Positions 8,311 to 20,852 are shown, counted from the first letter of the stretch. The stretch is 64,000 bases of DNA from DATMER01 sp035556715 (GCA_035556715.1 DATMER010000136.1:156356-220355); one strand, 5' to 3'. Numbers and translations are program-made. Notes: generated from the sequence alone by a model not told the origin.

Positions 8311-8433
8311 AGCCTTGTCAAGCTCCGATCGACGGGTAGCTTCCTCTTGTAGGGGAGGGGCAAGGCCCAATACTGTCAAGTTAGCACCGGGTGTATGGCC
8401 GCCTCAACCCGCAATTCAGGTGTGACAGAGGAG
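8311..8433. other. Intergenic stretch with a partial copy of the element-end motif
   Basis: Between the STAS-like gene and the S41-like gene. It carries AAGTTAGCACC (8375-8385), one base off the AAGTTAGCGCC found at the right end of the 23718-24277 element and, inverted, at the left of array A. No internal array is present here. Could be a solo end or chance. Confidence 0.3.
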
Positions 8434-10683
8434 CTAGTTCCGGAGGAGGATCTCCGCGGCCTTCTCGGCGATCTCGTCGCGGCCGGCGGCCACGCCTTGG
8501 ATGGTGCGGACGGCCGGCACCGTGGGAGAGACGCCGATTCCGTGCAGCGGCGAGCCGTCGTGCTTGAGCACGCGCTGGCCCGTCCAGACCAGGCGGTAGC
8601 CACCGGGCAGGTCGCTCCGGTTCACCGAGCCGTTGCTCCCGCCCGAGCGGTCGCCCACGATCTCTCCGAGACGGTACTCCTCGATTGTATCCAGAAGGGT
8701 TTCGCTGAAGCCGTCCGACCGGCCGTCCACCAGGAAGGCCGTCCGGCGGAGGCGCGGCTTCCTGGGCTCGACGGTCCAGAAGGTCGTCATCCACTCGACG
8801 TTCCGATGGTCCGGCGCCATGACCACCGGCACCTGCCAGTTCGAGCTCGCGGTGGCGCGATCGGTGAGGTGGGAGAGGACGATGTTGGACACATTCGAGC
8901 CCTGGCGCAGGTCGAAGACGACGCCGCGGGCCGCGGCCAGCCGCTTGAGCAGGGCTTCGAAATCCTTTTCCTCGACGCGGGCGAGATCCACGTAGACGAT
9001 CCCGGGCCGAGGCTCGGCGACCGGCTCCAGGGGCGTACCCGGAGGCAGGCGGTCGTAGGGCGTTTCGCGGAAGAGCTCGACCTCGGCTCCCCGCTTCAGC
9101 CGGAGGGTTACCCGGGAGCCGGGCGGGCCAAAGATCAGGTTTTCGAGCGCCCGCCAACGCCGGGCCTCGGGTGTGGCCGAGGAGACGAGGGCCTCCTCCT
9201 CTTTCAGGACCTCTTCGATGGGCCGGCCGTCCAGTGCCACGACCACGTCCCCTGGGACGCCGCCGGTGTTCCCGGCCGCACCCGTGATCGTTAGCTGCCC
9301 CTCGATGTGCTCCCAGGCCAGGGGGAGGGCCTGCGGGGTCACTCCGCCCTTGCGCAGGAAGCCGGCTCGGGCATCCTTCAGCGGGACCAGGAGGAGGCGC
9401 GCGGCACGGAGGAAGCTCTCCTGATCCTGCGCGGCAGCCGCGAGCACGGAGCGTAGCGCGGTCGACCAGGCAGGATCGTCCGGCCGCAGCTCGGGATGGA
9501 GGTGCTGAAGGATTCCCCAGGCCAGGGCTACAGCCGCCAGCCGGGCCTCCCGCGTGTCGCCGTTCACGTCGACGGCCGGAGGCGGAGCGGGCGCGGTCCT
9601 GGGAAGCGTCCCCTGGTCGTCGGCATAGAGGGAAACCGGCACGAACGCGGCGACGCCCGCACCCAGATCCACTTCCACCACCTCCTCCGGACGCGCGAAG
9701 CGCGGAGCCGCGATGGGATCGCTCTCGATCCTGGCGCAGCCACCCTTGCGGCAGCCTTCTCCCCGCTCCACGGCCAGGTGATACCCGGCGCGGATCGATT
9801 CATAGGGGAACGTCCAGCCCGGCGGCTGCTGGCCGGTCTCCCCCTTGTCGAACCCCAGGTTGGAGGTGTCGTCGGGCAGTCCGGTCTTGGGCCGTCCCCG
9901 CTGGGGTCCCCGGGCTCCGCTGTTGCGAAGGGGTTCGATGATGGGTGGCGCGTCCAGCTCCACCTCGTCGAGCCAGACCTTGCCGGGACCGTTGAGGACC
10001 AGGAGAATGACGATCCGCTCGGCGTCCACGGCCACCTCTCCTTCGATCTTCACCTTGCGCCAGGGGGTGTCGAAGATCGGGCGGTCGGCCATGTTGTCGA
10101 AGAACCCGGGCTTGTCTCCGGGCCGGATCACGCGGAGCCCGAGCTGGACGCGGCCGTCCCCTTCCACGTCGGAGCGGACCCAGGCGGTCAGGCTGACGTG
10201 GTTTCCCTGGTAGGGTTTGGCGGGCATCGCCACCGCGAGCGTGCCGAAGCTCGGGTTGCGGTCGTCGATCCGCTCGCTCGAGAAAACCTTTCGTTCCGCG
10301 CCGAAGTCGCCGCCATAGTGCCGCCACGCCACGATGCGGACATCGCCGTCCGGCCGCCGCAGCTCGGGCGGCATCTCCCATTGCGATCCCTTGGGAACGA
10401 CTCGCAGCGTTGGGGCGAGCGGGCGGAAAAAGCTTTCCAATGATTGGGCCAGGGACTCCGGATTCTCAGCCCCTGCGATCGCCTGGACCCCCGCCACCGC
10501 CACCCGGTTCCAGTCGGCTGCGGCGACCGCGTCACTGGGGTGGAAAAAGCGGACCAGGGAGAGGAGCCGGGCATACGCGGCGAGATGGTCGAGCTCCCGG
10601 TCAGTGAGGGGACGGGGGGGCTCGCTGGCTCCAAGGAGAAGCAGACCCAGGAGGGTTGCCGGAAACAGTCTCTTGAGGATCAT
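8434..10683 (-). CDS. Secreted S41-like (tail-specific protease family) peptidase
   Basis: 749 aa from the ATG chosen (one at 10698 would add five residues). A signal peptide MILKRLFPATLLGLLLLGAS opens the protein, followed by the SLVRFFHPSD block common in this subgroup, a beta-sandwich-like domain around residues 150-240, a PDZ-like segment (PGDVVVALDGRPIEEV) and a C-terminal S41 core with GVVFDLRQG, VDGRSDGFSE (probable catalytic Ser) and HGIGVSPTVPA. The usual lysine of the Ser-Lys dyad (GK after the VG turn) is replaced by GDRSGG, so it may use a tricorn-like site or be inactive. Divergent from uup with about 60 bases between. Confidence 0.8.
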   Translation of the reverse strand: MILKRLFPATLLGLLLLGASEPPRPLTDRELDHLAAYARLLSLVRFFHPSDAVAAADWNRVAVAGVQAIAGAENPESLAQSLESFFRPLAPTLRVVPKGSQWEMPPELRRPDGDVRIVAWRHYGGDFGAERKVFSSERIDDRNPSFGTLAVAMPAKPYQGNHVSLTAWVRSDVEGDGRVQLGLRVIRPGDKPGFFDNMADRPIFDTPWRKVKIEGEVAVDAERIVILLVLNGPGKVWLDEVELDAPPIIEPLRNSGARGPQRGRPKTGLPDDTSNLGFDKGETGQQPPGWTFPYESIRAGYHLAVERGEGCRKGGCARIESDPIAAPRFARPEEVVEVDLGAGVAAFVPVSLYADDQGTLPRTAPAPPPAVDVNGDTREARLAAVALAWGILQHLHPELRPDDPAWSTALRSVLAAAAQDQESFLRAARLLLVPLKDARAGFLRKGGVTPQALPLAWEHIEGQLTITGAAGNTGGVPGDVVVALDGRPIEEVLKEEEALVSSATPEARRWRALENLIFGPPGSRVTLRLKRGAEVELFRETPYDRLPPGTPLEPVAEPRPGIVYVDLARVEEKDFEALLKRLAAARGVVFDLRQGSNVSNIVLSHLTDRATASSNWQVPVVMAPDHRNVEWMTTFWTVEPRKPRLRRTAFLVDGRSDGFSETLLDTIEEYRLGEIVGDRSGGSNGSVNRSDLPGGYRLVWTGQRVLKHDGSPLHGIGVSPTVPAVRTIQGVAAGRDEIAEKAAEILLRN

Positions 10684-10730
10684 GGCTGGAGCTAGCATAT
10701 ATTCGCCAGGCCCTAAGTTGAGATGTGCCC

Positions 10731-10736
10731 TACAAT
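10731..10736 (+). promoter_or_regulatory. -10-like TACAAT just before uup start
   Basis: TACAAT ends 9 bases before the uup ATG at 10746 with no ribosome site between, consistent with a leaderless transcript. No convincing -35. Inference from spacing. Confidence 0.35.
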
Positions 10737-10745
10737 CTCCCGCCT

Positions 10746-12569
10746 ATGCCGCCCGCTGTCCTCCTGAGCTGCGAGTCCCTGGTCAAAGGCTTCGGCGCCC
10801 GCCCCCTCTTCGAGGGGCTCTCCTTCGGGCTGTCCGAGGGCGACCGTGTCGGCCTCATCGGGCCGAACGGCTCGGGCAAGTCCACGTTCCTGCGTATCCT
10901 CGCCGGGATGGAGGAGCCCGACGGCGGGACCCGCGCCGTCCGCCGTGGGACCCGCGTCGGCTATGTTCCGCAGGACCCCGTGTTCCCGCCGGGGAAGACG
11001 GTCGAGGAGGTTCTCACCGAGGCACTGGCGGACGATCCTTCCGAGGACTTCGAGAAGGCGACGCGGGTGGCTGTCACGCTGGGCAGGGCCGGGTTCAACG
11101 ATCCGGCCCAGGCGGTGGACGTGCTGTCCGGCGGATGGAAGAAGCGCCTGGCCATCTCCCGCGAGCTGGTCAGGGCTCCGGACGTCCTCCTCCTCGACGA
11201 GCCCACGAACCACCTGGACGTGGAGGGCATCCTCTGGCTGGAGGAGCTGCTGCGCAGCGAGCCGCTGGCGTACGTGACCGTCAGCCACGACCGCTGGTTC
11301 CTGGAGAACGTCGCCACCCGCATGCTGGAGCTGGACCGCCGCTATCCCGAGGGGCTCTTCCAGGCGCCGGGGAGCTACAGCGATTTCCTGGAGAAGCGCG
11401 ACGAGGTGCTGCGCAACCAGGCCGAGTACCAGTCGTCGCTCGCCAACCGTGTGCGCCGCGAGGTGGAGTGGCTCAAGCGCGGGGCCAAGGCGCGCACCAC
11501 CAAGGCAAAGGGGCGCATCCAGGAGGCCGAGCGGCTCATCTCCGAGCTCGGCGAGATCAAGGAGCGGACCGGCCCCGCCACCCAGGCCCGCGTGGGGCTC
11601 GACTTCAACGCCTCGGACCGCAAGACCAAGAAGCTCCTCGTCACCACAGGGCTCGCCAAGTCGTTCGACGCTGGTACCGTGAGACGGAAGATAGTCTCCA
11701 ATCTCGATATCAAGCTCACCCCGGGCACGAAGCTCGGGCTGCTCGGTCCGAACGGCAGCGGCAAGACGACCCTGCTTTCGCTGCTCGATGGCACTCTCGA
11801 GCCCGACGCCGGCACGATCGAGCGGGCGGAGTGGCTGAAGACGGTCCGCTTCGAGCAGGGGCGCGAGACCCTGGACCGCTCCGTGTCGCTGCGCCGGGCG
11901 CTCGCTCCGGAGGGGGACTCGGTGCTCTACCAGGGCCGCACGGTGCACGTGGCGTCGTGGGCGAAGCGCTTCCTGTTCCAATCCGAGCAGCTCGACACGC
12001 CGGTGTCGCGGCTCTCCGGCGGCGAGCAGGCGCGCATCCTGATCGCCCGGCTCATGCTCCAGCCGGCGGACCTCCTGATCCTCGACGAGCCCACGAACGA
12101 CCTCGACATCCCGACGCTGGAAGTCCTGGAGGAGAGCCTCCTGGAGTTCCCCGGCGCGCTGGTCCTGGTCACCCACGACCGGTATCTCCTGGAGAGCGTC
12201 TCCACCCTCGTGCTGGCTCTGGATGGCAGGGGCAATTCCCAATACTTCGCCGACTATGCGCAGTGGGAGGCGCACCGGGAGTCGCCAGCCGCGTCGAAGC
12301 AGGCCGCTCCCAAGCCGCCTCCGCTCCCTTCGAAACAGGAGAAGCCGAAGCGTCTCTCCTACAAGGACAAGCTCGAATGGGAGCAGATGGAGGGGAAGAT
12401 CCTGGAGGCCGAGGACGCCCTGGTCGCCGCCCAGAAGGCTATGGAAGACCCCACCGTCGCCAGCAACTCCGCCGAGATCCAGGCCCGCTGCGCGGCGCTG
12501 GAAAAGGCCCGGCAGGAGGTCGAGCGGCTCTATGCGCGATGGGCGGAGCTGGAGGAGAAGCGGGGGTAG
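10746..12569 (+). CDS. uup: ABC-F ATPase, Uup-type
   Basis: Soluble twin-ATPase of the ABC-F family, acting on ribosomes or DNA rather than as a transporter. 607 aa: first Walker A GPNGSGKS near residue 39, signature LSGGWKKRLAI, Walker B LLLDEPTNHLD; linker helices with many Lys/Arg; second Walker A GPNGSGKT, signature LSGGEQARILIA, LILDEPTNDLD. A C-terminal Pro-rich spacer and coiled coil (RLSYKDKLEWEQMEGKIL onward) is the Uup hallmark that binds branched DNA. A GTG at 10725 would lengthen it by seven residues; the ATG is preferred. Array A begins shortly downstream. Confidence 0.92.
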   Translation: MPPAVLLSCESLVKGFGARPLFEGLSFGLSEGDRVGLIGPNGSGKSTFLRILAGMEEPDGGTRAVRRGTRVGYVPQDPVFPPGKTVEEVLTEALADDPSEDFEKATRVAVTLGRAGFNDPAQAVDVLSGGWKKRLAISRELVRAPDVLLLDEPTNHLDVEGILWLEELLRSEPLAYVTVSHDRWFLENVATRMLELDRRYPEGLFQAPGSYSDFLEKRDEVLRNQAEYQSSLANRVRREVEWLKRGAKARTTKAKGRIQEAERLISELGEIKERTGPATQARVGLDFNASDRKTKKLLVTTGLAKSFDAGTVRRKIVSNLDIKLTPGTKLGLLGPNGSGKTTLLSLLDGTLEPDAGTIERAEWLKTVRFEQGRETLDRSVSLRRALAPEGDSVLYQGRTVHVASWAKRFLFQSEQLDTPVSRLSGGEQARILIARLMLQPADLLILDEPTNDLDIPTLEVLEESLLEFPGALVLVTHDRYLLESVSTLVLALDGRGNSQYFADYAQWEAHRESPAASKQAAPKPPPLPSKQEKPKRLSYKDKLEWEQMEGKILEAEDALVAAQKAMEDPTVASNSAEIQARCAALEKARQEVERLYARWAELEEKRG

Positions 12570-12712
12570 GGGAGATCGCTCTCCCCCAGGAGTCTGCGGT
12601 CTTCAGCCCTCACCCCCTGACCCCATAGGCGCTAACTTTGTGCTGCCGGAGGGAGGCTTCCTCTCCCGCGCAGCGGGGGAGGACCGAGGAGGGGGTCCGG
12701 GGCGTGCGGCCA
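12570..12712. other. Left flank of array A with element-end motif and REP-like hairpin
   Basis: Contains ATAGGCGCTAACTTTG at 12625-12640, matching the left end of the 23718-24277 element over its first 16 bases, then a palindrome CCTCTCCCGC-3-GCGGGGGAGG of the dispersed intergenic type. No gene is visible. Confidence 0.6.
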
Positions 12713-13116
12713 TACCCTGCGGGTAGGACCTCGTACCCGGCGGGTACGGACCAATACCCGGCGGGTACGGGTCCGTACCCTGTGCTCGCGCCTCGTACGC
12801 AGCGGGGGCGGCCCGTACCCGCCGGGTACGAGGTGCTACCCGCAGGGGGCGACGGATACCCTGTGGGTACGGGGTGCTACCCGCAGGGTACGGGTGCTAC
12901 CCGCCGGGTACGAGGTCCTACCCTCCGCGTACGGCCGATACCCTGCGGGTACGGGCTGCTACCCTCCGCGTACGCCTCGCCAGGAGCGCGTACGGCGCAG
13001 AACGGCAGGGTATGGGATCGTACCCGCCGCGTACGCTTCCTGCGCGCTGCGTACAGCGTAGAACCGTCGCGTACAGGGTACGGCCCTCGGGTATGGTGCT
13101 CTACCCGGCGCGTGCG
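12713..13116. repeat. Array A: about 20 degenerate palindromic units, 20-21 bp period
   Basis: Units centre on TACCC-NSC-GGGTA; the best copies read GTACCCGGCGGGTAC (12733-12747) and GTACCCGCCGGGTAC. Unit starts fall at 12713, 12734, 12755, 12776, 12796, 12816, 12837, 12857, 12878, 12898, 12919, 12939 and 12960, then continue with more decay to about 13102. Spacing alternates 20 and 21 bases, so no reading frame is kept and the array is not coding. Palindrome cores are better kept early than late, and the 5-6 bases between cores vary. There are no CRISPR-like unique spacers. Function unknown; see findings. Confidence 0.85.
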
Positions 13117-13203
13117 CCTCCCGGACGCTTCTTGGACTGAGACCGGAGCGGCCTTCATAGCATCCGCGAGCGCCTCTTCGTCTAGGTTGAGCGTCGTTCT
13201 CAT
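12877..13203 (-). pseudogene. Truncated VapB-like antitoxin, 3' part replaced by array A
   Basis: An ATG at 13201-13203 with a strong ribosome site (GGGAGGAG, 6 bases upstream) starts MRTTLNLDEEALADAMKAAP, the ribbon-helix-helix opening typical of type II VapB antitoxins. After about 29 residues (near 13117) the reading enters array A and becomes Arg/Thr-rich nonsense to a stop at 12877. The usual second helix, the toxin-binding tail and a PIN-domain toxin gene are absent. I read it as the 5' remnant of a vapB cut by the array, not a working gene. Confidence 0.6.
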
Positions 13204-13236
13204 ACTCTCCTCCCGTAGATTGCGCCTCCACCGGGT

Positions 13237-14274
13237 CTATTTCCGGGCTCGGGACTTGCGGGCGCCGGCCGGCTTCTTCCTGGCGGGAGCACGGCGCGTG
13301 GTGAGAGGACGGAACGGCGCCGGCAGGTCGGGCCACCACTTCACGTCGCGCAGGATGGCCTTGCGCACGAGGTCGCCGACCTCGGTCTGCAGCTCCCCGC
13401 AGTGCTCGGCGAAGTCGAGGACGGCCGCGTACCAGGCGGCTCCGAGATCGCTCCGCCCGCCGGGCAGGAGCTCCGCGAGCAGGGCGAGGAAGCGCTCGGC
13501 GTCCCGGCGGGCCCAGGCCTCCCTCGCGAGGAGCCACTGATGGACCCGCGGCTGGAGGGCGGCGGGTGCGGCGAGCGGCGCGGCGATTGTGGCGATGGCC
13601 GCCCACAGCTCGGGCGCGGGGCATTTCGGAAAGACGATGGCGACCTCGTGGGCGATCTGCCCCAGGGCTCCCTTCCGCACCGAGAGCGGCGCCCGGCGGA
13701 CGAGGTCCGGGCGCCAGCCGCGGTGGATGGGCAGCGAATCCGCGAGGCCTTCTCCATAAGCCAGGATCGAGCCGGCCAGGACGAGCCCGCGCTCGTGCAG
13801 TCCCTCCCGGAAGTCGATCATCATGAGGTTGTCCGCGAGCTGGATGCGGTGCATCTCCAGGCATCCGAAGGCGTCGTCGCTCTCCAGGGCGAGGTCGCTG
13901 TCCAGGGCCGTGAAGATCCGCTCGCGGGCGCGGTCGAGCCGGCCGTGGCGGTACTCCAGATAGGCGTGCGCGGCCTCGACGAACGTGGTCGCGAGGAGAT
14001 GGCAGGCCTCGCCGGGCCGGGCGCTCTCCAGGATCCCGCGGCTGCTCGCGAAGCGCTCGGCGGCCGTTTCGAGGTCGCCCTGGCGGGCGGCGGCGAGCCC
14101 CTGCTGGGTGGCGCGGTAGGACTTGCGGAAGACGAGCCTCTCCCGCAGCTCGATCCGGCCGATCACGGCGTCCATGAGGACCCGGTAGAAGACCGGCTTC
14201 GAGGGACGGACGGGCGGCGTCAGCAACCCGGCGCGGTACGCCTCGAACGTGCGCTCGGCGGTTTCGACATCCAT
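13237..14274 (-). CDS. Hypothetical all-helical protein with basic tail
   Basis: 345 aa with no recognised family. Mostly helix-forming; residues about 45-150 look like weak TPR-like helix pairs (AARQGDLETAAERFASSRG, YRHGRLDRARERIFTAL), the middle is Ala/Leu rich, and the last 20 residues are strongly basic (repeated Arg/Lys-Lys-Pro-Ala), like histone-type tails and so possibly nucleic-acid binding. No signal peptide. It is divergent from the kinase gene with 67 bases between starts, and its own stop lies just after the VapB remnant. Role unknown; a regulatory link to the kinase is only a guess from position. Confidence 0.75.
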   Translation of the reverse strand: MDVETAERTFEAYRAGLLTPPVRPSKPVFYRVLMDAVIGRIELRERLVFRKSYRATQQGLAAARQGDLETAAERFASSRGILESARPGEACHLLATTFVEAAHAYLEYRHGRLDRARERIFTALDSDLALESDDAFGCLEMHRIQLADNLMMIDFREGLHERGLVLAGSILAYGEGLADSLPIHRGWRPDLVRRAPLSVRKGALGQIAHEVAIVFPKCPAPELWAAIATIAAPLAAPAALQPRVHQWLLAREAWARRDAERFLALLAELLPGGRSDLGAAWYAAVLDFAEHCGELQTEVGDLVRKAILRDVKWWPDLPAPFRPLTTRRAPARKKPAGARKSRARK

Positions 14275-14326
14275 GAAAACAGGGTGGCTCCGAGGAGGAT
14301 CATAGGCTGCTCCGCCCCCATTCCGC

Positions 14327-14332
14327 TACACT
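14327..14332 (+). promoter_or_regulatory. -10-like TACACT before the kinase start
   Basis: TACACT ends 9 bases before the GTG at 14342, with no Shine-Dalgarno match between; possible leaderless start. Weak without a -35. Confidence 0.3.
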
Positions 14333-14341
14333 TGCTCCCCC

Positions 14342-18406
<4,065 letters not shown>

Positions 18407-18408
18407 AT

Positions 18409-18909
18409 TCAGTGCCCGACGTCGACCACCAGGCGCGCCGGGCTCGAAAGCTCCTGCACCCGGTAGGGGCGGCGTGAGGCGAGGCCGAGCACCCAGGTGA
18501 CCTCGGCCTCGAAGTCGCAGGTCGATTCAAGCTCTTTCAGGACCGGGAGATCCAGGTGCCGCTCGCGCTCCCGCACCGTGGGCTCGCCGGCCTCGGTGTG
18601 CGCGTTCGCCGGGGTGAGGCGCACCTGGAGCCAGCTCGATCCGGCTACCTGGACCGTCTCACCGGAGCCGCACTGCACCGCCTCGTCCACGTACTCCACC
18701 CGATACCCCGGGACAGCGCTGCCCTCGAATTCGAAGACGACCCGGTCGAATCCCTGCTGGCTCGCGGCGCGGACCTCCCGCAGGAGCGCGGGATGGAGGT
18801 CCGGCCGCTGCTTCTCGCTGGCCTCCGTCGTCCCCTCGAACGGCTCCGTCCTGACCGGAGTGGACGGGGCGCAGGCGGACAGGAGGAGAAGGATCAGGAG
18901 CGCTCGCAT
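18409..18909 (-). CDS. AMIN-like domain lipoprotein
   Basis: 166 aa. Signal peptide with lipobox MRALLILLLLSAC (Cys13) indicates membrane anchoring. The mature part has FDRVVFEFEG, PGYRVEYVDEA, WLQVRLTPANA and a final ARLVVDVGH strand, matching the AMIN-like fold seen in small secreted lipoproteins. Function is unknown; AMIN domains often bind the cell wall or envelope complexes. The longer reading frame upstream of the ATG overlaps fabI antisense and is rejected in favour of the signal-peptide start. Convergent with the kinase gene. Confidence 0.8.
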   Translation of the reverse strand: MRALLILLLLSACAPSTPVRTEPFEGTTEASEKQRPDLHPALLREVRAASQQGFDRVVFEFEGSAVPGYRVEYVDEAVQCGSGETVQVAGSSWLQVRLTPANAHTEAGEPTVRERERHLDLPVLKELESTCDFEAEVTWVLGLASRRPYRVQELSSPARLVVDVGH

Positions 18910-18997
18910 GGCGGGAGGATAGCGCACCGGGAGGAAACCCCGCGGGCCGCAGGACAGGGGGAACCGCTTCCCAACGCCTGCTCCGGTCTGCTTCGAG

Positions 18998-19003
18998 TAA
19001 GAT
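18998..19003 (+). promoter_or_regulatory. -10-like TAAGAT before fabI
   Basis: TAAGAT ends 8 bases before the fabI ATG at 19012 with no ribosome site between; possible leaderless transcript. Inference. Confidence 0.35.
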
Positions 19004-19011
19004 ACCCGGCC

Positions 19012-19800
19012 ATGATCGAGATCGACTTGAAGGGCAAGCGCGGGCTGGTGATGGGGGTGGCCAACGCCCGGAGCCTCGGATGGGCCATCGCCGAGCGGCT
19101 TCATGCTGCGGGGGCGGAGCTGGCGTTCAGCTACCAGGGCGAGCGCCTCAAGGAGGAGCTGGAGAAGCTCACCAGGGACAGGCCGGGCACGCGCCTCTCC
19201 CAGTGCGACGTCACCCGCGAGGAGGATCTGGAGGCCACGTTCAGCGACCTCCGGCAGGCCTGGGGCGGGCTCGACTTCGTGGTCCACTCCATCGGCTTCG
19301 CACCCCGGGCTGCCATGGACGGACGCTACATCGAGACCACCCGGCAGGACTGGCTCACCGCCCTGGACATCTCGGCCTACTCCCTGGTTGCCGTGGCCCG
19401 CCATGCCGAGCCCCTCCTCAACGAGGGCGGCTCGCTCGTGACTTTGACCTACTACGCCTCCGAGAAGGTCGTGCCCAAGTACAACGTCATGGGCATCGCC
19501 AAGAGCGCGCTGGAGGCAAGCGTCCGCTACCTGGCGTACGAGTTGGGCAAAAAACAGGTGCGGGTCAACGCCGTCTCGGCCGGCCCGGTGCGCACGGTTG
19601 CGGCGCGCAGCATCCCCGGGTTCATGAAGATGTACAACAAGGTCTCGGGCATCGCCCCGCTCGGCCGCAACGTCACCCACGAGGAGGTCGGCAACCTCGG
19701 CCTCTTCCTCCTCTCCCCTTTGTCCAGCGGCATCACCGGCGAGACCGTCTATGTCGACGCCGGCTATCACGTCATGGGGATGGAGCTCGGGGAAGAGTAG
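19012..19800 (+). CDS. fabI: FabI, enoyl-[acyl-carrier-protein] reductase
   Basis: Last reducing step of each fatty-acid elongation cycle, NADH-dependent. 262 aa, standard length. SDR-like Rossmann start GLVMGVANARSLGW, then the FabI arrangement Tyr147, Tyr157 and Lys164 (in YYASEKVVPKYNVMGIAKS), matching the Y-x6-K triad of the enteric enzyme, and SAGPVRTVAARSI. This is the triclosan-target class, not FabK, FabL or FabV. The ATG at 19012 starts MIEIDLKGKRGLVMG directly at the first strand. First gene of a run with manC and trmB. Confidence 0.95.
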   Translation: MIEIDLKGKRGLVMGVANARSLGWAIAERLHAAGAELAFSYQGERLKEELEKLTRDRPGTRLSQCDVTREEDLEATFSDLRQAWGGLDFVVHSIGFAPRAAMDGRYIETTRQDWLTALDISAYSLVAVARHAEPLLNEGGSLVTLTYYASEKVVPKYNVMGIAKSALEASVRYLAYELGKKQVRVNAVSAGPVRTVAARSIPGFMKMYNKVSGIAPLGRNVTHEEVGNLGLFLLSPLSSGITGETVYVDAGYHVMGMELGEE

Positions 19801-20852
19801 TGCAGGCGCTGATCCTCGCCGGCGGGAGCGGCACCCGCTTCTGGCCGCTGTCGCGCAAACGCCGGCCCAAGCAGCTCCTGGCCCTGGAAGGAGAGAGGAG
19901 CCTCCTCCGCGAGACCGTGGAGCGCCTCCGCCCGCTCGTCGAGCCCGAGGCGGTCTGGGTCTGCACGACCCGGATGCTCGCCGAGGATGTGCGCCGCGAG
20001 CTGCCCGATGTGCCGCCCTCGCAGATCCTCCTGGAGCCCGAGGGGCGCAACACGGCACCGGCCATCGGCTGGTCGGTCCGCTCCATGCCCGAGGAAGCCC
20101 GCCGGGACGTGGTCGTGGTCCTCCCGTCCGACCATCGGGTGGGCGACCCCGCGGCATTCCGCGACACGCTCGCCCGGGCCGCCCGCGCCGTGAAGCGGGA
20201 GGACCGGGTGATGACCCTCGGCGTCGTCCCCCGCTGGCCCGAGACCGGGTATGGATATCTGGAGCTGGAGCCCGCCCCCAAGGGAATGGATGAGGACGGC
20301 GTGCGCCGTCTCCGGCGCTTCGTGGAGAAGCCCGACCTCGCCACGGCCGAGCGCTACGTGGCCTCGGGGAACCATCTCTGGAACGCGGGCATCTTCCTGT
20401 TCCGCGGGACGACCCTGCTCGACATCCTGGCGCGCCTCCAGCCCGAGCTGTACCGGGGTCTAGAGGAGATCGCCGCGGCGCCGGGGAAGGTGACCGAGCT
20501 CTACCCCCGCCTGCCCGCCGACTCGATCGACTACGCCGTCATGGAGAAGCTGGACTCGCTCTCCACCCTGCCGCTCGACTGCGGCTGGAGCGATCTGGGC
20601 TCCTGGGCGGCGCTCGACGAGATCCTCCAGCCGGACGATCAAGGGAACACCGGGCGCGGCGACGTCCTCGCCCTGGAGTCCCGGGACAACCTGCTGTTCT
20701 CGGACGCCGGGACCATCGCCGTGCTGGGGGTGAGCGGCCTGGTGGTGGTGCGCACCGGCGACTCCGTGCTGGTGATGCCCAAGGAGCGGTCGCAGGAGGT
20801 CAAGAAGATCGTCCAGGAGCTGTCCGCGCGGGGCCGCGAGGATCTGCTTTGA
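19800..20852 (+). CDS. manC: Mannose-1-phosphate guanylyltransferase
   Basis: Makes GDP-mannose from mannose-1-phosphate and GTP for polysaccharide or glycan synthesis. 350 aa, single-domain form without the isomerase fusion. Nucleotidyltransferase signature LAGGSGTRFWPLS with RRPKQ, then EPEGRNTAPAIG, LPSDH, ETGYGYLE, FVEKPD, NAGIFLF and DCGWSDLGSW, all hallmarks of the family. GTG start at 19800 overlaps the last base of the fabI stop, so translation is coupled. Gene symbol is by family; no other GDP-sugar genes are in the window. Confidence 0.93.
   Translation: MQALILAGGSGTRFWPLSRKRRPKQLLALEGERSLLRETVERLRPLVEPEAVWVCTTRMLAEDVRRELPDVPPSQILLEPEGRNTAPAIGWSVRSMPEEARRDVVVVLPSDHRVGDPAAFRDTLARAARAVKREDRVMTLGVVPRWPETGYGYLELEPAPKGMDEDGVRRLRRFVEKPDLATAERYVASGNHLWNAGIFLFRGTTLLDILARLQPELYRGLEEIAAAPGKVTELYPRLPADSIDYAVMEKLDSLSTLPLDCGWSDLGSWAALDEILQPDDQGNTGRGDVLALESRDNLLFSDAGTIAVLGVSGLVVVRTGDSVLVMPKERSQEVKKIVQELSARGREDLL

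Noticed and set aside
12713..13116. Array A as a CRISPR array
   Set aside because: Units are 20-21 bases including everything, palindromic and similar to each other; there are no unique spacers of constant length, no leader and no cas genes.
12638..13540. 300-codon plus-strand reading frame through array A (YPAGT-type repeats)
   Set aside because: Repeats keep frame for only the first few units; the 20/21 alternation breaks it, there is no ribosome site, and it runs into the 345-aa gene antisense.
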